DNA of 64,000 nucleotides from Micromonospora endolithica (GTDB taxonomy: Bacteria; Actinomycetota; Actinomycetes; Mycobacteriales; Micromonosporaceae), in NCBI RefSeq assembly GCF_003626595.1, contig NZ_RBAK01000003.1:248001-312000 (forward strand), written 5' to 3'. Positions within the stretch are counted from its first letter, which is position 1. Each line of letters begins with the position of its first letter. Below the pieces are notes generated by a model. It was not told where the DNA came from. It made no database searches and worked only from the letters and a program-made list of their open reading frames with translations. Of the stretch, positions 9,055 to 17,517 are shown piece by piece. Position numbers and translations under genes: made by a program.

Positions 9055-11049
9055 TCAGTCCTCGTCGGACTTTCCGCCGCTCATTCCCGAGGAGATCAGC
9101 TCCATCACCGACGAGTCCTGGAGGGTGGTGACGTCACCCAGCGACCGGTTCTCCGCCACGTCCCGCAGCAACCGGCGCATGATCTTCCCGGAGCGGGTCT
9201 TCGGCAACTCCGGCACCAGCATGATCTGCCGGGGCTTGGCGATCGGGCCGAGCGCCTTGGCGACGTGGTTGCGCAGCTCGGCGATCAACCGCTCGCCCGC
9301 GTCCCCGGCGACGTCGGCGCTGCCCCGCGGGATGGCGAAGGCGACGATCGCCTGCCCGGTGGTCGGGTCGGTGGCGCCCACCACCGCCGCCTCGGCGACC
9401 GACGGGTGCGACACCAGCGCCGACTCCACCTCGGTGGTGGAGATGTTGTGCCCGGACACCAGCATCACGTCGTCGACCCGGCCGAGCAGCCAGACGTGCC
9501 CGTCGTCGTCCTTCTTCGCGCCGTCACCGGCGAAGTAGACCCACTCGCCCTGCCCGCTGCCGCCGGCGCCCGCGCCGAACCGCGACCAGTACGTCTCCAG
9601 GAAGCGGTTGTCGTCGCCCCAGATCGTGCGCAGCATCGACGGCCACGGCTCGGTGAGCACCAGGTAACCGCCACCGCCGTTGGGCACCGACGCGCCGGTG
9701 TCGTCCACCACGTCGGCGGCGATGCCCGGCAGCGGCGTCATCGCGCTGCCCGGCTTGGCCGCGGTGACCCCGGGCAGCGGGGAAATCATGATCGCGCCGG
9801 TCTCGGTCTGCCACCAGGTGTCCACGATCGGCAGCGCGTCCCGGCCCACGTGCTGCCGGTACCACATCCACGCCTCCGGGTTGATCGGCTCACCGACGCT
9901 GCCCAGCAGCCGCAGCGACGACAGGTCGAACCCGGCCGGGATGTCCTCGCCCCACTTCATCATCGTGCGGATCAGGGTCGGCGCGGTGTACAGGATGCTC
10001 ACCTTGTACTTGTCGACCACCTCCCAGAACCGGCCCTTGTGCGGGGTGTCCGGGGTGCCCTCGTACATGACCTGGGTGACGCCGTTGGAGAGCGGCCCGT
10101 ACACGATGTAGGAGTGCCCGGTGACCCAGCCGATGTCGGCGGTGCACCAGTAGACGTCGGTCTCCGGCTTCAGGTCGAAGACCGCGTGCGCGGTGTACGA
10201 CGCCTGGGTGAGGTAACCGCCGGTGGTGTGCAGGATGCCCTTCGGCCGGGCCGTGGTGCCACTGGTGTAGAGGATGAACAGCGGGTGCTCGGCGTCGAAC
10301 GCCTCCGGCGTGTGCTCCGCCGACGCGGTCTCCACCGTCTCGTGCCACCAGTGGTCCTTCGCCGACCAGGCGACCTCCTCGCCGGTCCGCCGGACCACCA
10401 GCACGTGCTCGATCGACGGGCAGTTCGCCACCGCCTCGTCCACCGTCGGCTTCAGCGCCGACGGCTTGCCCCGCCGGTAACCCCCGTCGGCGGTGATCAC
10501 GACCTTGGCACTGGCGTCCTGGATCCGGTTGGTCAGCGCGTCGGCGGAGAAGCCGCCGAAGACCACGCTGTGGGTGGCGCCGATCCGGGCGCACGCCAGC
10601 ATCGCGACCGCCGCCTCCGGGATCATCGGCAGGTAGATGGCCACCCGGTCGCCGGCGGTCACCCCCAGGTCGGTCAGCGCGTTCGCCGCCTGGCAGGTCG
10701 CCCGGTGCAGGTCCGCGTACGTGATGGTCCGGGTGTCACCCGGCTCGCCCTCCCAGTGGATCGCCACCTTGTCGCCCCGGCCGGCCTCGACGTGCCGGTC
10801 CAGGCAGTTGTAGGCGACGTTCAGCTGCCCGCCCACGAACCACTTCGCGAACGGCGGGTTCGACCAGTCCAGCACCTGGTCCCACTGCCTGGCCCAGCTC
10901 AGCCGGCCCGCCTGCCGCTCCCAGAAGGCCAGCCGGTCGCCGTCGGCCTCGGCGTACGCGTCGCCGGTGACGTTGGCGTTCGCGGCAAGCTCGGCCGGCG
11001 GCGGGAACTGGCGTGTCTCGTTCAGCAGGTTGGCCAAGGCCTCGCTCAT
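9055..11049 (-). CDS. acs: Acetyl-CoA synthetase
   Basis: 664 residues, the usual length of AMP-forming acetate-CoA ligase. It converts acetate, ATP and CoA to acetyl-CoA through acetyl-AMP in the cytoplasm. Visible signatures are the P-loop-like [11 protein letters not shown] (about 258-268), [10 protein letters not shown], the YWSRFG and [15 protein letters not shown] motifs, and [13 protein letters not shown] near residue 617, whose lysine is the acetylation-controlled catalytic residue in known Acs enzymes. ATG at 11049 has GGGAG about seven bases upstream. The frame is open much further upstream only because of GC bias. In other actinobacteria acs also sits near the HAD phosphatase gene found here at 12111. 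Confidence 0.97.
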   Translation of the reverse strand: MSEALANLLNETRQFPPPAELAANANVTGDAYAEADGDRLAFWERQAGRLSWARQWDQVLDWSNPPFAKWFVGGQLNVAYNCLDRHVEAGRGDKVAIHWEGEPGDTRTITYADLHRATCQAANALTDLGVTAGDRVAIYLPMIPEAAVAMLACARIGATHSVVFGGFSADALTNRIQDASAKVVITADGGYRRGKPSALKPTVDEAVANCPSIEHVLVVRRTGEEVAWSAKDHWWHETVETASAEHTPEAFDAEHPLFILYTSGTTARPKGILHTTGGYLTQASYTAHAVFDLKPETDVYWCTADIGWVTGHSYIVYGPLSNGVTQVMYEGTPDTPHKGRFWEVVDKYKVSILYTAPTLIRTMMKWGEDIPAGFDLSSLRLLGSVGEPINPEAWMWYRQHVGRDALPIVDTWWQTETGAIMISPLPGVTAAKPGSAMTPLPGIAADVVDDTGASVPNGGGGYLVLTEPWPSMLRTIWGDDNRFLETYWSRFGAGAGGSGQGEWVYFAGDGAKKDDDGHVWLLGRVDDVMLVSGHNISTTEVESALVSHPSVAEAAVVGATDPTTGQAIVAFAIPRGSADVAGDAGERLIAELRNHVAKALGPIAKPRQIMLVPELPKTRSGKIMRRLLRDVAENRSLGDVTTLQDSSVMELISSGMSGGKSDED

Positions 11050-11184
11050 GCCGTGCTCCCTCGTCGCTCGGTGACCCGCGTCTCGTTGCAGGGAAGGGTA
11101 GCCGCGCCCCCGGGCACCGGCGACCGCACGCCGCGGGTACCGCGCCGAGCGGCCCGCCGCACGCGCCGGACGGCGCTGTAGTGC

Positions 11185-11236
11185 AAGGAAGGGCCCCTTA
11201 TTAACGTCTCGTGTATAGGAAGGGCCCCTTCTTAAC
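11185..11236. repeat. Two copies of a 20-bp GGAAGGGCCCCTT repeat
   Basis: The motif aggaagggccccttattaac (11186-11205) recurs as aggaagggccccttcttaac (11217-11236), with 11 bases between. The core aaggggccctt is nearly self-complementary. It lies in the intergenic region between divergent acs and the Fic-like gene. It could be a promoter or operator element or one unit of a dispersed genomic repeat. Confidence 0.8.
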
Positions 11237-11268
11237 AACGGAGCCGCGGCGGTGGCTAGCGTGACGAG

Positions 11269-12015
11269 GTGACCGCCGACCCGCTCGCCCCGCTGCTCAC
11301 TCTCGCCGACGTCGCCCCCGCCGTGGAGCGGGCCCGCGAGCGCTTCGACCAGGCGCTGGGACACCGCGCGCTGCGCCGGCACGGCGGCCAGGTCGCGGCC
11401 GAGGTCAGCCTGCGGTCCGCGGTGGCCAGCGCCGCCCTGGAGGGGTACGCCGGCGAACGCGAGTCGGTCCGCGCCGGCACCGTCACCGAGCCGGTGGTGC
11501 AGGGTGCGCTGCGGGTCGCCGGCGCGCTGCCCGGGTTGTCCGAGCTGTGGCCGAAGGCTCCCCGGCAGGCGCTGGCGAAGCTGCACGTGCTCGCCGCCCG
11601 GGACGTGGTGACCGAGGCGGAACTGGGCCGGCCGGTCGCCGACCCGGTGGTCGCCGCCCGGCTCGACGGGCTGGTCAACCTGGTCGCCGGCGGCACCGAG
11701 GTCTCCCCGCTGGTCCTCGCCGCGGTGGTGCACGGCGAACTGCTGAACCTGCGGCCCTTCGCCGGCCCGTCCGGCGTGGTGGCCCGGGGGGCCGCCCGGC
11801 TGGTGCTGCTCGCCAGCGGCCTCGACCCGCGTGGCCTGCTCGCCGTCGACGTCGGTCACCACGAGCGCGAGCCGGAGTACGTGGGGTCGGCCGGCGCCTT
11901 CGCCACCGGCACCCCGGACGGGCTGCGGTCCTGGCTGCGGCACTACATGGCGGCGGTGGAGGTCGGCGCCGACCAGCTCACCGTCATCGGCGACGAGGTG
12001 CTCGCCGCCGCCTGA
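11269..12015 (+). CDS. Fic-like protein with a degenerate active-site motif
   Basis: 248 residues, mostly helical. The segment at about 155-190 ([29 protein letters not shown]) aligns with the core of Fic AMP-transferases, whose motif is H-P-F-x-x-G-N-G-R. Here the catalytic His is Arg and the GNGR loop is changed to GPSGVVAR, so AMP transfer by the standard mechanism is unlikely. Similar proteins occur next to acs in other actinobacteria, often labelled oxidoreductase without clear support. Start GTG at 11269 is weak but begins the conserved frame. Fold assignment is by eye and only moderately secure. Confidence 0.65.
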   Translation: MTADPLAPLLTLADVAPAVERARERFDQALGHRALRRHGGQVAAEVSLRSAVASAALEGYAGERESVRAGTVTEPVVQGALRVAGALPGLSELWPKAPRQALAKLHVLAARDVVTEAELGRPVADPVVAARLDGLVNLVAGGTEVSPLVLAAVVHGELLNLRPFAGPSGVVARGAARLVLLASGLDPRGLLAVDVGHHEREPEYVGSAGAFATGTPDGLRSWLRHYMAAVEVGADQLTVIGDEVLAAA

Positions 12016-12110
12016 CCCGCTCGGGGCCGACGGGGGTGGCGTCGCTGTGGTTCGCCGGCGGGATCGTCACCGGGAGGAAGAGGGCGCGGGCGGGACGGAG
12101 CTGAGCGGCG

Positions 12111-12917
12111 TCAGGCGGTGGCCGGGGTGGCGCGGGTACGACGGTGCCGGCCGTACCAGGCGATGCCGATGACCACCCCGACCCCGACGCCGAGCGCGGC
12201 GGCGGCGACCGGCACGGCGGGGCGTTCCCGCAACCGGCGGCCCAGCGGAATCGGGTGCCGGAACTCCAGCACCGGCCACGCGTTCTCGACCGCGAGCCGG
12301 CGCAGCTGCCGGTCCGGGTTGACCACCGTGGGGTGGCCGACGCACTCCAGCAACGGCCGGTCGCTGTACGAGTCGGAGTACGCGTACGAGGTGGCCAGGT
12401 CGTACCCCCGCTCGGTGGCCAGCTCGCCGACGGCCTCGACCTTGCTCGGGCCGGCCGCGTAGAACTCCACCTCGCCGCTGTAGCGGCCGTCCACCACGCC
12501 CATCCGGGTGGCGATCACGTCGGTGACCCCCAGCAGTACGCCGATCGGGCGGACCATCTCCTCGCCGGAGGCGGACACCAGGACGACGTCGCGGCCGGCG
12601 GCCTGGTGCTCCTCGATGAGGGCGGCGGCCTCGGCGTACACGTAGGGGTTGATCAGTTCGTGGAGCGTCTCCGCGACGATCTGGCGGACCTGTTCCACCG
12701 GCCAGCCCTTGCAGAGCGCGGCCAGGTAGTCCCGGGTCCTGGCCATGGTCTGCTCGTCGGTGCCGCCCAGCCGGAACATCAGCTGCGCGTACGCCGACTT
12801 GACCACGTCACGCCGGGTGATCAGACCGTCCCGGTAGAACGGCCGACCGAACGCCAGGGCGCTCGACTTGGCGATGACGGTCTTGTCCAGATCGAAGAAA
12901 GCGGCACTTCGGCCCAC
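12111..12917 (-). CDS. HAD-IB family phosphatase with C-terminal membrane helix
   Basis: 268 residues. The nucleophile motif FFDLDKTVI (residues 7-15), the SASGEEMVRPI motif II region and the YSDSYSDRPLL acidic motif identify a SerB-like HAD subfamily IB hydrolase. A C-terminal hydrophobic segment (about 232-250) followed by basic residues suggests membrane anchoring. The substrate is unknown; members of this subfamily act on phosphoserine or on phospholipid intermediates. It corresponds in place and type to Rv3661 of M. tuberculosis, which also flanks the 6C RNA gene. Confidence 0.9.
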   Translation of the reverse strand: MGRSAAFFDLDKTVIAKSSALAFGRPFYRDGLITRRDVVKSAYAQLMFRLGGTDEQTMARTRDYLAALCKGWPVEQVRQIVAETLHELINPYVYAEAAALIEEHQAAGRDVVLVSASGEEMVRPIGVLLGVTDVIATRMGVVDGRYSGEVEFYAAGPSKVEAVGELATERGYDLATSYAYSDSYSDRPLLECVGHPTVVNPDRQLRRLAVENAWPVLEFRHPIPLGRRLRERPAVPVAAAALGVGVGVVIGIAWYGRHRRTRATPATA

Positions 12918-13032
12918 GGCGCGAAAGTCTAGCCCGATGGTCTATCGTCGGCGGGTGCCCGGGGTCGACAACCCCCCTCGGACCTGCGGGCCGACCTCTC
13001 ACGCCCCTGCGCATAGTGACGGCAGTCACACT

Positions 13033-13120
13033 CTGCGAACACAAATTCGCAGGGAGTAGAGGTGACAACACTCGACGTAGTGAGGTCTGCTCAGGCAGAC
13101 TTGTCACCACGACGAGTGTT
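13033..13120. promoter_or_regulatory. Structured leader/operator region upstream of 6C RNA
   Basis: A hairpin ctgcgaa-n6-ttcgcag occupies 13033-13052. It is followed by interleaved inverted repeats: ggtgac (13061-13066) with gtcacc (13103-13108), aacactcg (13067-13074) with cgagtgtt (13113-13120), and a central hairpin gtctgc-tcag-gcagac (13085-13100). The first two pairs cross, as in a pseudoknot or overlapping operators. A candidate -35 box TTGTCA lies at 13101-13106 and a -10-like TATCTC at 13123-13128, 16 bases apart. This would start transcription near 13135. Confidence 0.5.
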
Positions 13121-13135
13121 CATATCTCGGACAAC

Positions 13136-13252
13136 CGACAGACCCTCAGCGGTCGCACCCCCCGTGACCGCTGAGTGGGTTCGGCTCAACCCCCCCGGAG
13201 CCGAACCTCCGACGACCCCCGTCTCCCCCCGACGGGGGTCGTCCCTTTCCGG
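13136..13252 (+). ncRNA. 6C small RNA with three C-loop hairpins
   Basis: Three consecutive perfect stem-loops each expose a run of at least six cytosines. Stem 1 is ctcagcggtc (13145-13154) with gaccgctgag (13166-13175). Stem 2 is ggttcggctc (13178-13187) with gagccgaacc (13198-13207). Stem 3 has 13-base arms (13211-13223 and 13231-13243) and a loop of T and six Cs, followed by a pyrimidine tail (ccctttcc) like a terminator. Actinobacterial 6C RNA is defined by two or more C6 loops. Its place between the Rv3661-type HAD gene and ssd (Rv3660c type) matches the M. tuberculosis 6C/B11 locus. The 5' end is inferred from the promoter-like boxes. Its third hairpin overlaps the left attachment repeat of an integrated element. 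Confidence 0.88.
13224..13252. repeat. attL: Left 29-bp attachment repeat
   Basis: 29 bases identical to 19833-19861. It covers the C6 loop, the 3' arm and the pyrimidine tail of the 6C RNA terminator. The hairpin at this end is intact, so the RNA gene keeps its terminator after integration. Confidence 0.85.
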
Positions 13253-13272
13253 GAGCAGTGCTGCGTCGCAGG

Positions 13273-13690
13273 TCACAGGTCGTCTCCGTCCCCATCGAAG
13301 CCGTCTGCCGAGGGCGTTTCCCCGGTCGCAGGCAGCACAGAGGCAGCGGAGCGGTCGAACGCCTCCAGGACGCGGGCGGCGTAGTCGTCCGGGGTGTGCG
13401 TATAACGATTGAGCGTCGTGGACGCCTGCTCGTGGCCCATGACCCGCTGCACCAGGTTGATCGGCACGCCGTCGGTGACCAGCCAGGTCGCGTAGGCGTG
13501 CCGCAGATCGTGGAACCGCATCCCGCCGACGGCCTTGGCCGCCACACAGGCGACCGCTTCCCGCTCGGTCGTGAACTCTGCCGACCACTCGACGCCCTCC
13601 CGGTCCGGCCACGTCGCGCGGTACCGGTGCGGGCCGGTGTTGACGACCTGGCCGAGCAGCCCGGCGCGGACGAGCGAGGGCAACCAAATC
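13273..13690 (-). pseudogene. Tyrosine recombinase (integrase), N-terminally truncated
   Basis: The surviving part is the C-terminal catalytic region: MRFHDLRHAYATWL supplies the HxLRH motif, VMGHEQ the GH motif, and NRYTHTP the nucleophilic Tyr. Before it lies an insert-like segment (VNTGPHRYRATWPDREGVEWSAEF) seen in actinobacterial element integrases. The N-terminal arm-binding and core-binding domains and the first catalytic Arg are missing. The reading breaks at about 13685-13690, where creatininase-like sequence on the other strand begins. A deletion joining the two genes explains both truncations. The gene lies beside the left attachment repeat, as expected. Confidence 0.85.
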
Positions 13691-14207
13691 CTGCTCCCAC
13701 GAGCACTCAAGCTGGCGAGGAACCGTCAGCATCAGCTCTCGTACCCTCTTCGCCATCGTGACCGATGTTGCCGATTCGCTGACTCGGTCCGGCGTCGAGC
13801 ACCTGGTCCTCGTCAACGGACACGGCGGCAACTACGTCCTGTCGAACGTCGTTCAGGAGTACACGGCAGCCCACGGGCCGAAGATGAGCCTCTACCCGCA
13901 AGGGCACGACTGGACCACGGCCCGCACCGACGCCGACATGGAAACCAGCAGCCACGACGACATGCACGCGGGCGAGCTGGAGACGTCGCTACTACTGCAC
14001 GTAGCCCCAGAGTTGATCCGAGCGGGCAACGAAACCGCGGACTGGACGGCCAACCACCGGCCGCACCTCCTCACTCTCGGCATGGCGGCCTACACCACCA
14101 GCGGCGTCATTGGCCGATCGTCACTTGGTACCGCCGAGAAGGGCAAAGCCGCTCTCGGCAGCCTCACACGATCGTTCGGCGAACATCAGCGAAGCCTCGG
14201 CATCTGA
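13686..14207 (+). pseudogene. Creatininase-family amidohydrolase, N-terminally truncated
   Basis: In one frame from about 13686 the sequence reads SCSHEHSSWRGTVSIS, then TLFAIVTDVADSL and HLVLVNGHGGN, the central and C-terminal hallmarks of the creatinine amidohydrolase family. The GHGGN and later MHAGELETS segments contain metal-binding and active-site residues of the family. About the first 80-100 residues, including the N-terminal metal ligands, are missing. An internal GTG (13758) would give only 149 residues. The 3' end is intact (stop at 14205-14207). It probably lost its 5' half in the same deletion that truncated the neighbouring integrase. Confidence 0.8.
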
Positions 14208-14361
14208 CCGGGCCGGCCGGGCTGCCGGCGATGTCTGGTCCCACCACATGCTTGACAGATCCGTCCCACCTGATGGTTGACAGCCTAGGTTCGTTGCCTC
14301 CTCAAATGTGACGTCAGGACGCTACGCGGAGATCACGAGGTTCGGGCGGGTTGCGCCGGAT

Positions 14362-15114
14362 TCAGCGATCATCAGCGGGCCGGATGGCAGCGAGGTTCGT
14401 TCCGTCGGTGGTCTTGACGATGAGTTCCTTGAACCGGACCGGGTCGGATTCGGCGATAGCGCGGGCCGCAGCCACCCTGCCTTGCAGGTTCGACGGATAG
14501 AAGGACTCGTCCAGAATGAAGCCTCGGGCGAGCCATTCCCGTGTGGTGTTGTGGTCGCACTCGACGAAGGCGGTGAGACAGGCTGCGCGATACCACGCGC
14601 GCAGGTCGGCAACCTCATCATCTTGGGCTTGGCTACCCGTCGTGGGCTGTCTGCTGGGCAGCGCTTCAGGCGACTCGTACACGAGCACGGCCTGCGACCA
14701 GTACCAGGCGCGGACTGCGCAGACGCGTTGCAGTAGCGGTCCAGAGGTGACGACCGAGATGAGGTACTCCTGGACCCTGCGACGGCCCACCGCCGTCAAC
14801 ATCGGCTCGATGAGTTGGCGATTGGCGGCCACATCTTCGTCGCAGACCACAGCGGCCAAGACTTGGCCGGCCAGGGTGGCCGCCAGGTCAGGACGTTCTC
14901 GAAGAACGCGTGCAAGCTGCCAGCGCTTGCCATTCCTTCGGTGGTAGCGACGGAACGACTCGTTGCTCGCGAACCTCGGCGGCAGTTCGGGCTCTGCCCA
15001 GTCTGAGTTCAGCTCGGCCAGGAGGTCATCAAGCTGCCGCTCGAACTCGCCAGCCAGGTCGCCGTCTACCCATGCGTCCATGCCGACATCATCTCCGCCG
15101 ACCCACTCCGTCAT
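14362..15114 (-). CDS. Unrecognised helical protein of the integrated element
   Basis: About 250 residues from the Met at 15114, or 239 from the Met at 15081, which has a GGAG about 11 bases upstream. Helix-rich and soluble, with many acidic residues near the N-terminus (DAWVDGDLAGEFERQLDDLLAEL) and a Trp/Tyr-rich centre (VRAWYWSQAVLVYES, LRAWYRAACLTAF). No catalytic motif, membrane segment or zinc site was recognised. It is flanked by short repeats: ccgggctgccggcga at 14217 and 15185 in direct orientation, and acatgcttgac at 14246 inverted at 15160. These hint that it arrived as a separate unit. Confidence 0.65.
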   Translation of the reverse strand: MTEWVGGDDVGMDAWVDGDLAGEFERQLDDLLAELNSDWAEPELPPRFASNESFRRYHRRNGKRWQLARVLRERPDLAATLAGQVLAAVVCDEDVAANRQLIEPMLTAVGRRRVQEYLISVVTSGPLLQRVCAVRAWYWSQAVLVYESPEALPSRQPTTGSQAQDDEVADLRAWYRAACLTAFVECDHNTTREWLARGFILDESFYPSNLQGRVAAARAIAESDPVRFKELIVKTTDGTNLAAIRPADDR

Positions 15115-15754
15115 CGACTGGCCGAACGGATCTTGTAAAGGACGTGGTGGGACGCGAGTGTCAAGCATGTCCCGTGACCGGACACCGGGCTGCCGGCGAA
15201 GTTGGTTCAAACTTTCTGTACGTCTTCAAGGCGGCCCGCAACGGGCCGCACGCGCCGCCGCCTGGGCGCGCGTCCGTCGCTGCGCTGGCGCTCCGACTCC
15301 GGCCACGCAACACGCCCGGCGGCTGGCGCGGAAGCGTGAAGCCCAAGGGGCCGCCGCAGAACGACAGGGGCGTTGACCGGTGGGTGGTGGGCCGGCAGCC
15401 GGCCGGGCCGCGCGGCCACGAGCCCGCGCGGCGTAGGGAAGCGCACGCCGGCCGCGTCGGCGAGCTGGCGGCGGTCGCGGGGTCGCGGTTACTGCGCCTC
15501 CGGCGGGGGCGCTCGGGCTCCGAGATGGTTGCAACCCCGTCGGCGCGTGTCGGTCCGTGGGTGGTCGCGGTAGGCCATCCCGTCTGCCATCGACCCGGGC
15601 AAGCCGAGCAGACCACCGCCCGACCCGCCAGCGTCCGACCGTGCGTCAAGGCCGTCTTGTTGTGGCGGGCCGGGCGGCGGCCCGCTCCACAGATGTGCGG
15701 GTCGACGGCAGACGGGATGGCAGGCTTACCGAGAGCTGCGATCGTAGAAGACGG
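15115..15754. other. GC-rich stretch without a recognisable gene
   Basis: About 640 bases between the unknown gene and the cyclase gene. It is very GC-rich compared with the flanking genes. Open frames exist on both strands but their translations are arginine- and proline-rich with no motif and no ribosome binding site. It may be the decayed remainder of a gene. No RNA hairpin or repeat array was recognised apart from the short repeats at 15160-15199. Confidence 0.5.
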
Positions 15755-16468
15755 TCACGGAGCGCTGATGTGACTGGTGGCAATCACTTCCCGCTGGACG
15801 CCACCCACCGTTATTAGATCGATTGGCGTCCAATTTACTGCACCCGCAAAGGTGGACGCGTCCAAGCGCTCATACACCTCGTGAGTTGCGATGATCGGCG
15901 CAGATGATCCGGCAAGTTTGCATGCTTTGGCCGCCGTATTGACGCACCTGCCAACCCACGCTATGTCGCTAAAACCGTCTGCGCCCACGCGGCCAATAAG
16001 TACCAGCCCGTCATCTAGACCGCAACCGGCATCGAACTCTTCAATTCGAGCCTTAAGTACCTGGTCGGACTCGAAGTACCCTGCGAAACGAGGCCGTAGG
16101 ACCTCGCTAAGAAACCAGCGTATCTGGCTTGCCGCCTGAAAGGCCCGTTCGGTTCGGTCCGCGCCGGTGAAGAGGACAATCATCCCGTCGCCATTGAAAT
16201 CTGCCACAGTTCCGGCTGAGCTTTCGACGATTCTAACTGAGCCTTCGAAGAATGCTCGGAGCATCTTGACGACAACCTGGCGGCCGAAGGCGTTGGTTAG
16301 CCCTGAAAACTGTCGAATGTCAATAGACAGTGCGGTGGCTTCAATCTGAATAGCTTCGGCGGCAAGCTTAATATCTTGGCGTTCCGGGATTTTGTCGGTT
16401 TGGATGATGGTGCACGCGTCTTCGACGTGTCGGCGTACAGACTCTTTCAGATCGTCGGCGAGGCCCAA
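15755..16468 (-). CDS. Class III nucleotide cyclase-domain protein
   Basis: 237 residues forming a single cyclase homology domain. LSIDIRQFSGLT supplies the first metal-binding Asp, and FNGDGMIVLF the second Asp in the GDG turn. WVGRCVNTAAKACKL matches the family's V-N-x-A-A-R motif with the Asn kept and Arg changed to Lys. The core is therefore plausibly catalytic, though the nucleotide is unknown. There is no fused sensor or membrane domain. Short stand-alone class III cyclases are the signal-producing part of Pycsar anti-phage systems (cCMP or cUMP); that comparison is inference. The gene uses noticeably less GC than the core genome and follows the frameshifted zinc-ribbon gene on the same strand. 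Confidence 0.85.
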   Translation of the reverse strand: MGLADDLKESVRRHVEDACTIIQTDKIPERQDIKLAAEAIQIEATALSIDIRQFSGLTNAFGRQVVVKMLRAFFEGSVRIVESSAGTVADFNGDGMIVLFTGADRTERAFQAASQIRWFLSEVLRPRFAGYFESDQVLKARIEEFDAGCGLDDGLVLIGRVGADGFSDIAWVGRCVNTAAKACKLAGSSAPIIATHEVYERLDASTFAGAVNWTPIDLITVGGVQREVIATSHISAP

Positions 16469-16616
16469 TTTGCTCCACCCTTACTTTCAGCGATGCGGAT
16501 TACGCTTTGTTTAACGTGCCCGTGGGAAGCTAGTGGGTGCATCGTGGGCTTTCAAGCAGCGCGACTGGTATCCGACACTCTGTCGAACCGCGTTGCAGGG
16601 GACGACTCGTTGCGGC

Positions 16617-17517
16617 TCAACCACCGAAGTCGTTCGGTGTCATGAAGGTCGAGATGTCTGAACTCGGCGTACATGGTTCGGCCAGACGTCGCGCTCGTTC
16701 GTCTTCGCTGATCTCACGTTGGGGATGTGGTACGTACTCAGCATCGACCCAGCCGCAGTGCTCGCAAACGCCAGCGATCACCCGGTAGGACTGGCAGGAA
16801 TCGCAGCGAACGCTTAGCCGAGCATGCCGCAACCGAGCAGCGCTGAACATGCCCAGCAGGTGCTCCACCATCTTGAGTGCGATTTCCGCATCTATCCGAG
16901 CGGCGTTCTTGGCATGCGTTAGACCGTTGGTGTACGACCATGTTTCTATCGAAATAGCCTTTAGATAAGATCGCAGTTTTGCAGACGAATCGCCCGCTGC
17001 AAGGCGGTTCGCCAAGTGTTCCATCCAGCCCTTGAAATCCGCCTTCTTCGGCGGTGAGGTGGCGTCCGGAACCAGGCTCTCATCGGTAGTCTCGCCGATG
17101 AATGAGACGAGGCACTCCCGCAGCCGCATGCCGACGGCTTGGAAGTTCTCAGCCTCGTCGCCGCTATCGTAGGCAGGCATCAAATGCTTGCTGCCAACGC
17201 CGCCATGAGCCCGGTAGAAGCTCAGCATGAGATTCGGCGACTGGAACTTCACGTTCCTGCTGATATGACAGTCGTATAGCCAAGCCGACATGGAATGTCA
17301 ATACAACGTCGCGGCTCTTGAAGTCGGCTTGGCTATACAGATGCGTGGGTTCCGTGACAACCCACCAGCGACTACCGGTGCAGTGCACATCCCAGATGTC
17401 GTGCCGCATAGGTCCCACCAGCTCGGACGCCGCCTTCTCAAGGTGGACAACCTCTTCATGGGTCTGGTCCTGGACATAGGCACGAACTGCCCCTTGCTCA
17501 CGCTTGCTGGAGCGCAT
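16617..17517 (-). pseudogene. Zinc-ribbon protein of unknown function, frameshifted by a 4-bp duplication
   Basis: Two minus-strand frames (17517-17164 and onward to 16617) join if one of two tandem GGCA copies at 17172-17179 is removed. The restored protein has about 298 residues. The N-terminal part has an unusual aromatic signature (HDIWDVHCTGSRWWVVTEPTHLYSQ and VVLTFHVGLAIRL). The middle is helical (AENFQAVGMRLRECLVSF). The C-terminus has a zinc ribbon (CDSC-n10-CEHC). I have no confident family name. It lies directly upstream of the stand-alone cyclase on the same strand, so the two may be one functional pair. As it stands, translation ends at the TAG at 17164. Assembly error or phase variation are alternatives to true inactivation. 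Confidence 0.75.

Noticed and set aside
6197..9538. A 1113-codon open frame on the plus strand
   Set aside because: It lies opposite the M6 protease and acs genes. Its translation is a low-complexity Val/Arg/Asp pattern with no motif or start signal, which is a GC-bias shadow.
9040..11181. 713-codon plus-strand frame opposite acs
   Set aside because: Shadow of acs; His/Arg/Val-rich with no motif.
13062..13412. GTG open frame of 116 codons running through the 6C RNA
   Set aside because: GGGAG lies nearby, but codons pass through three structured hairpins and into the element, so the protein end would be created by the insertion. Kept only as a possible short leader.
15161..15649. Several frames of 100-290 codons in the GC-rich gap of the element
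   Set aside because: Arg/Pro-rich translations, no ribosome binding site and no recognisable domain; possibly a decayed gene.
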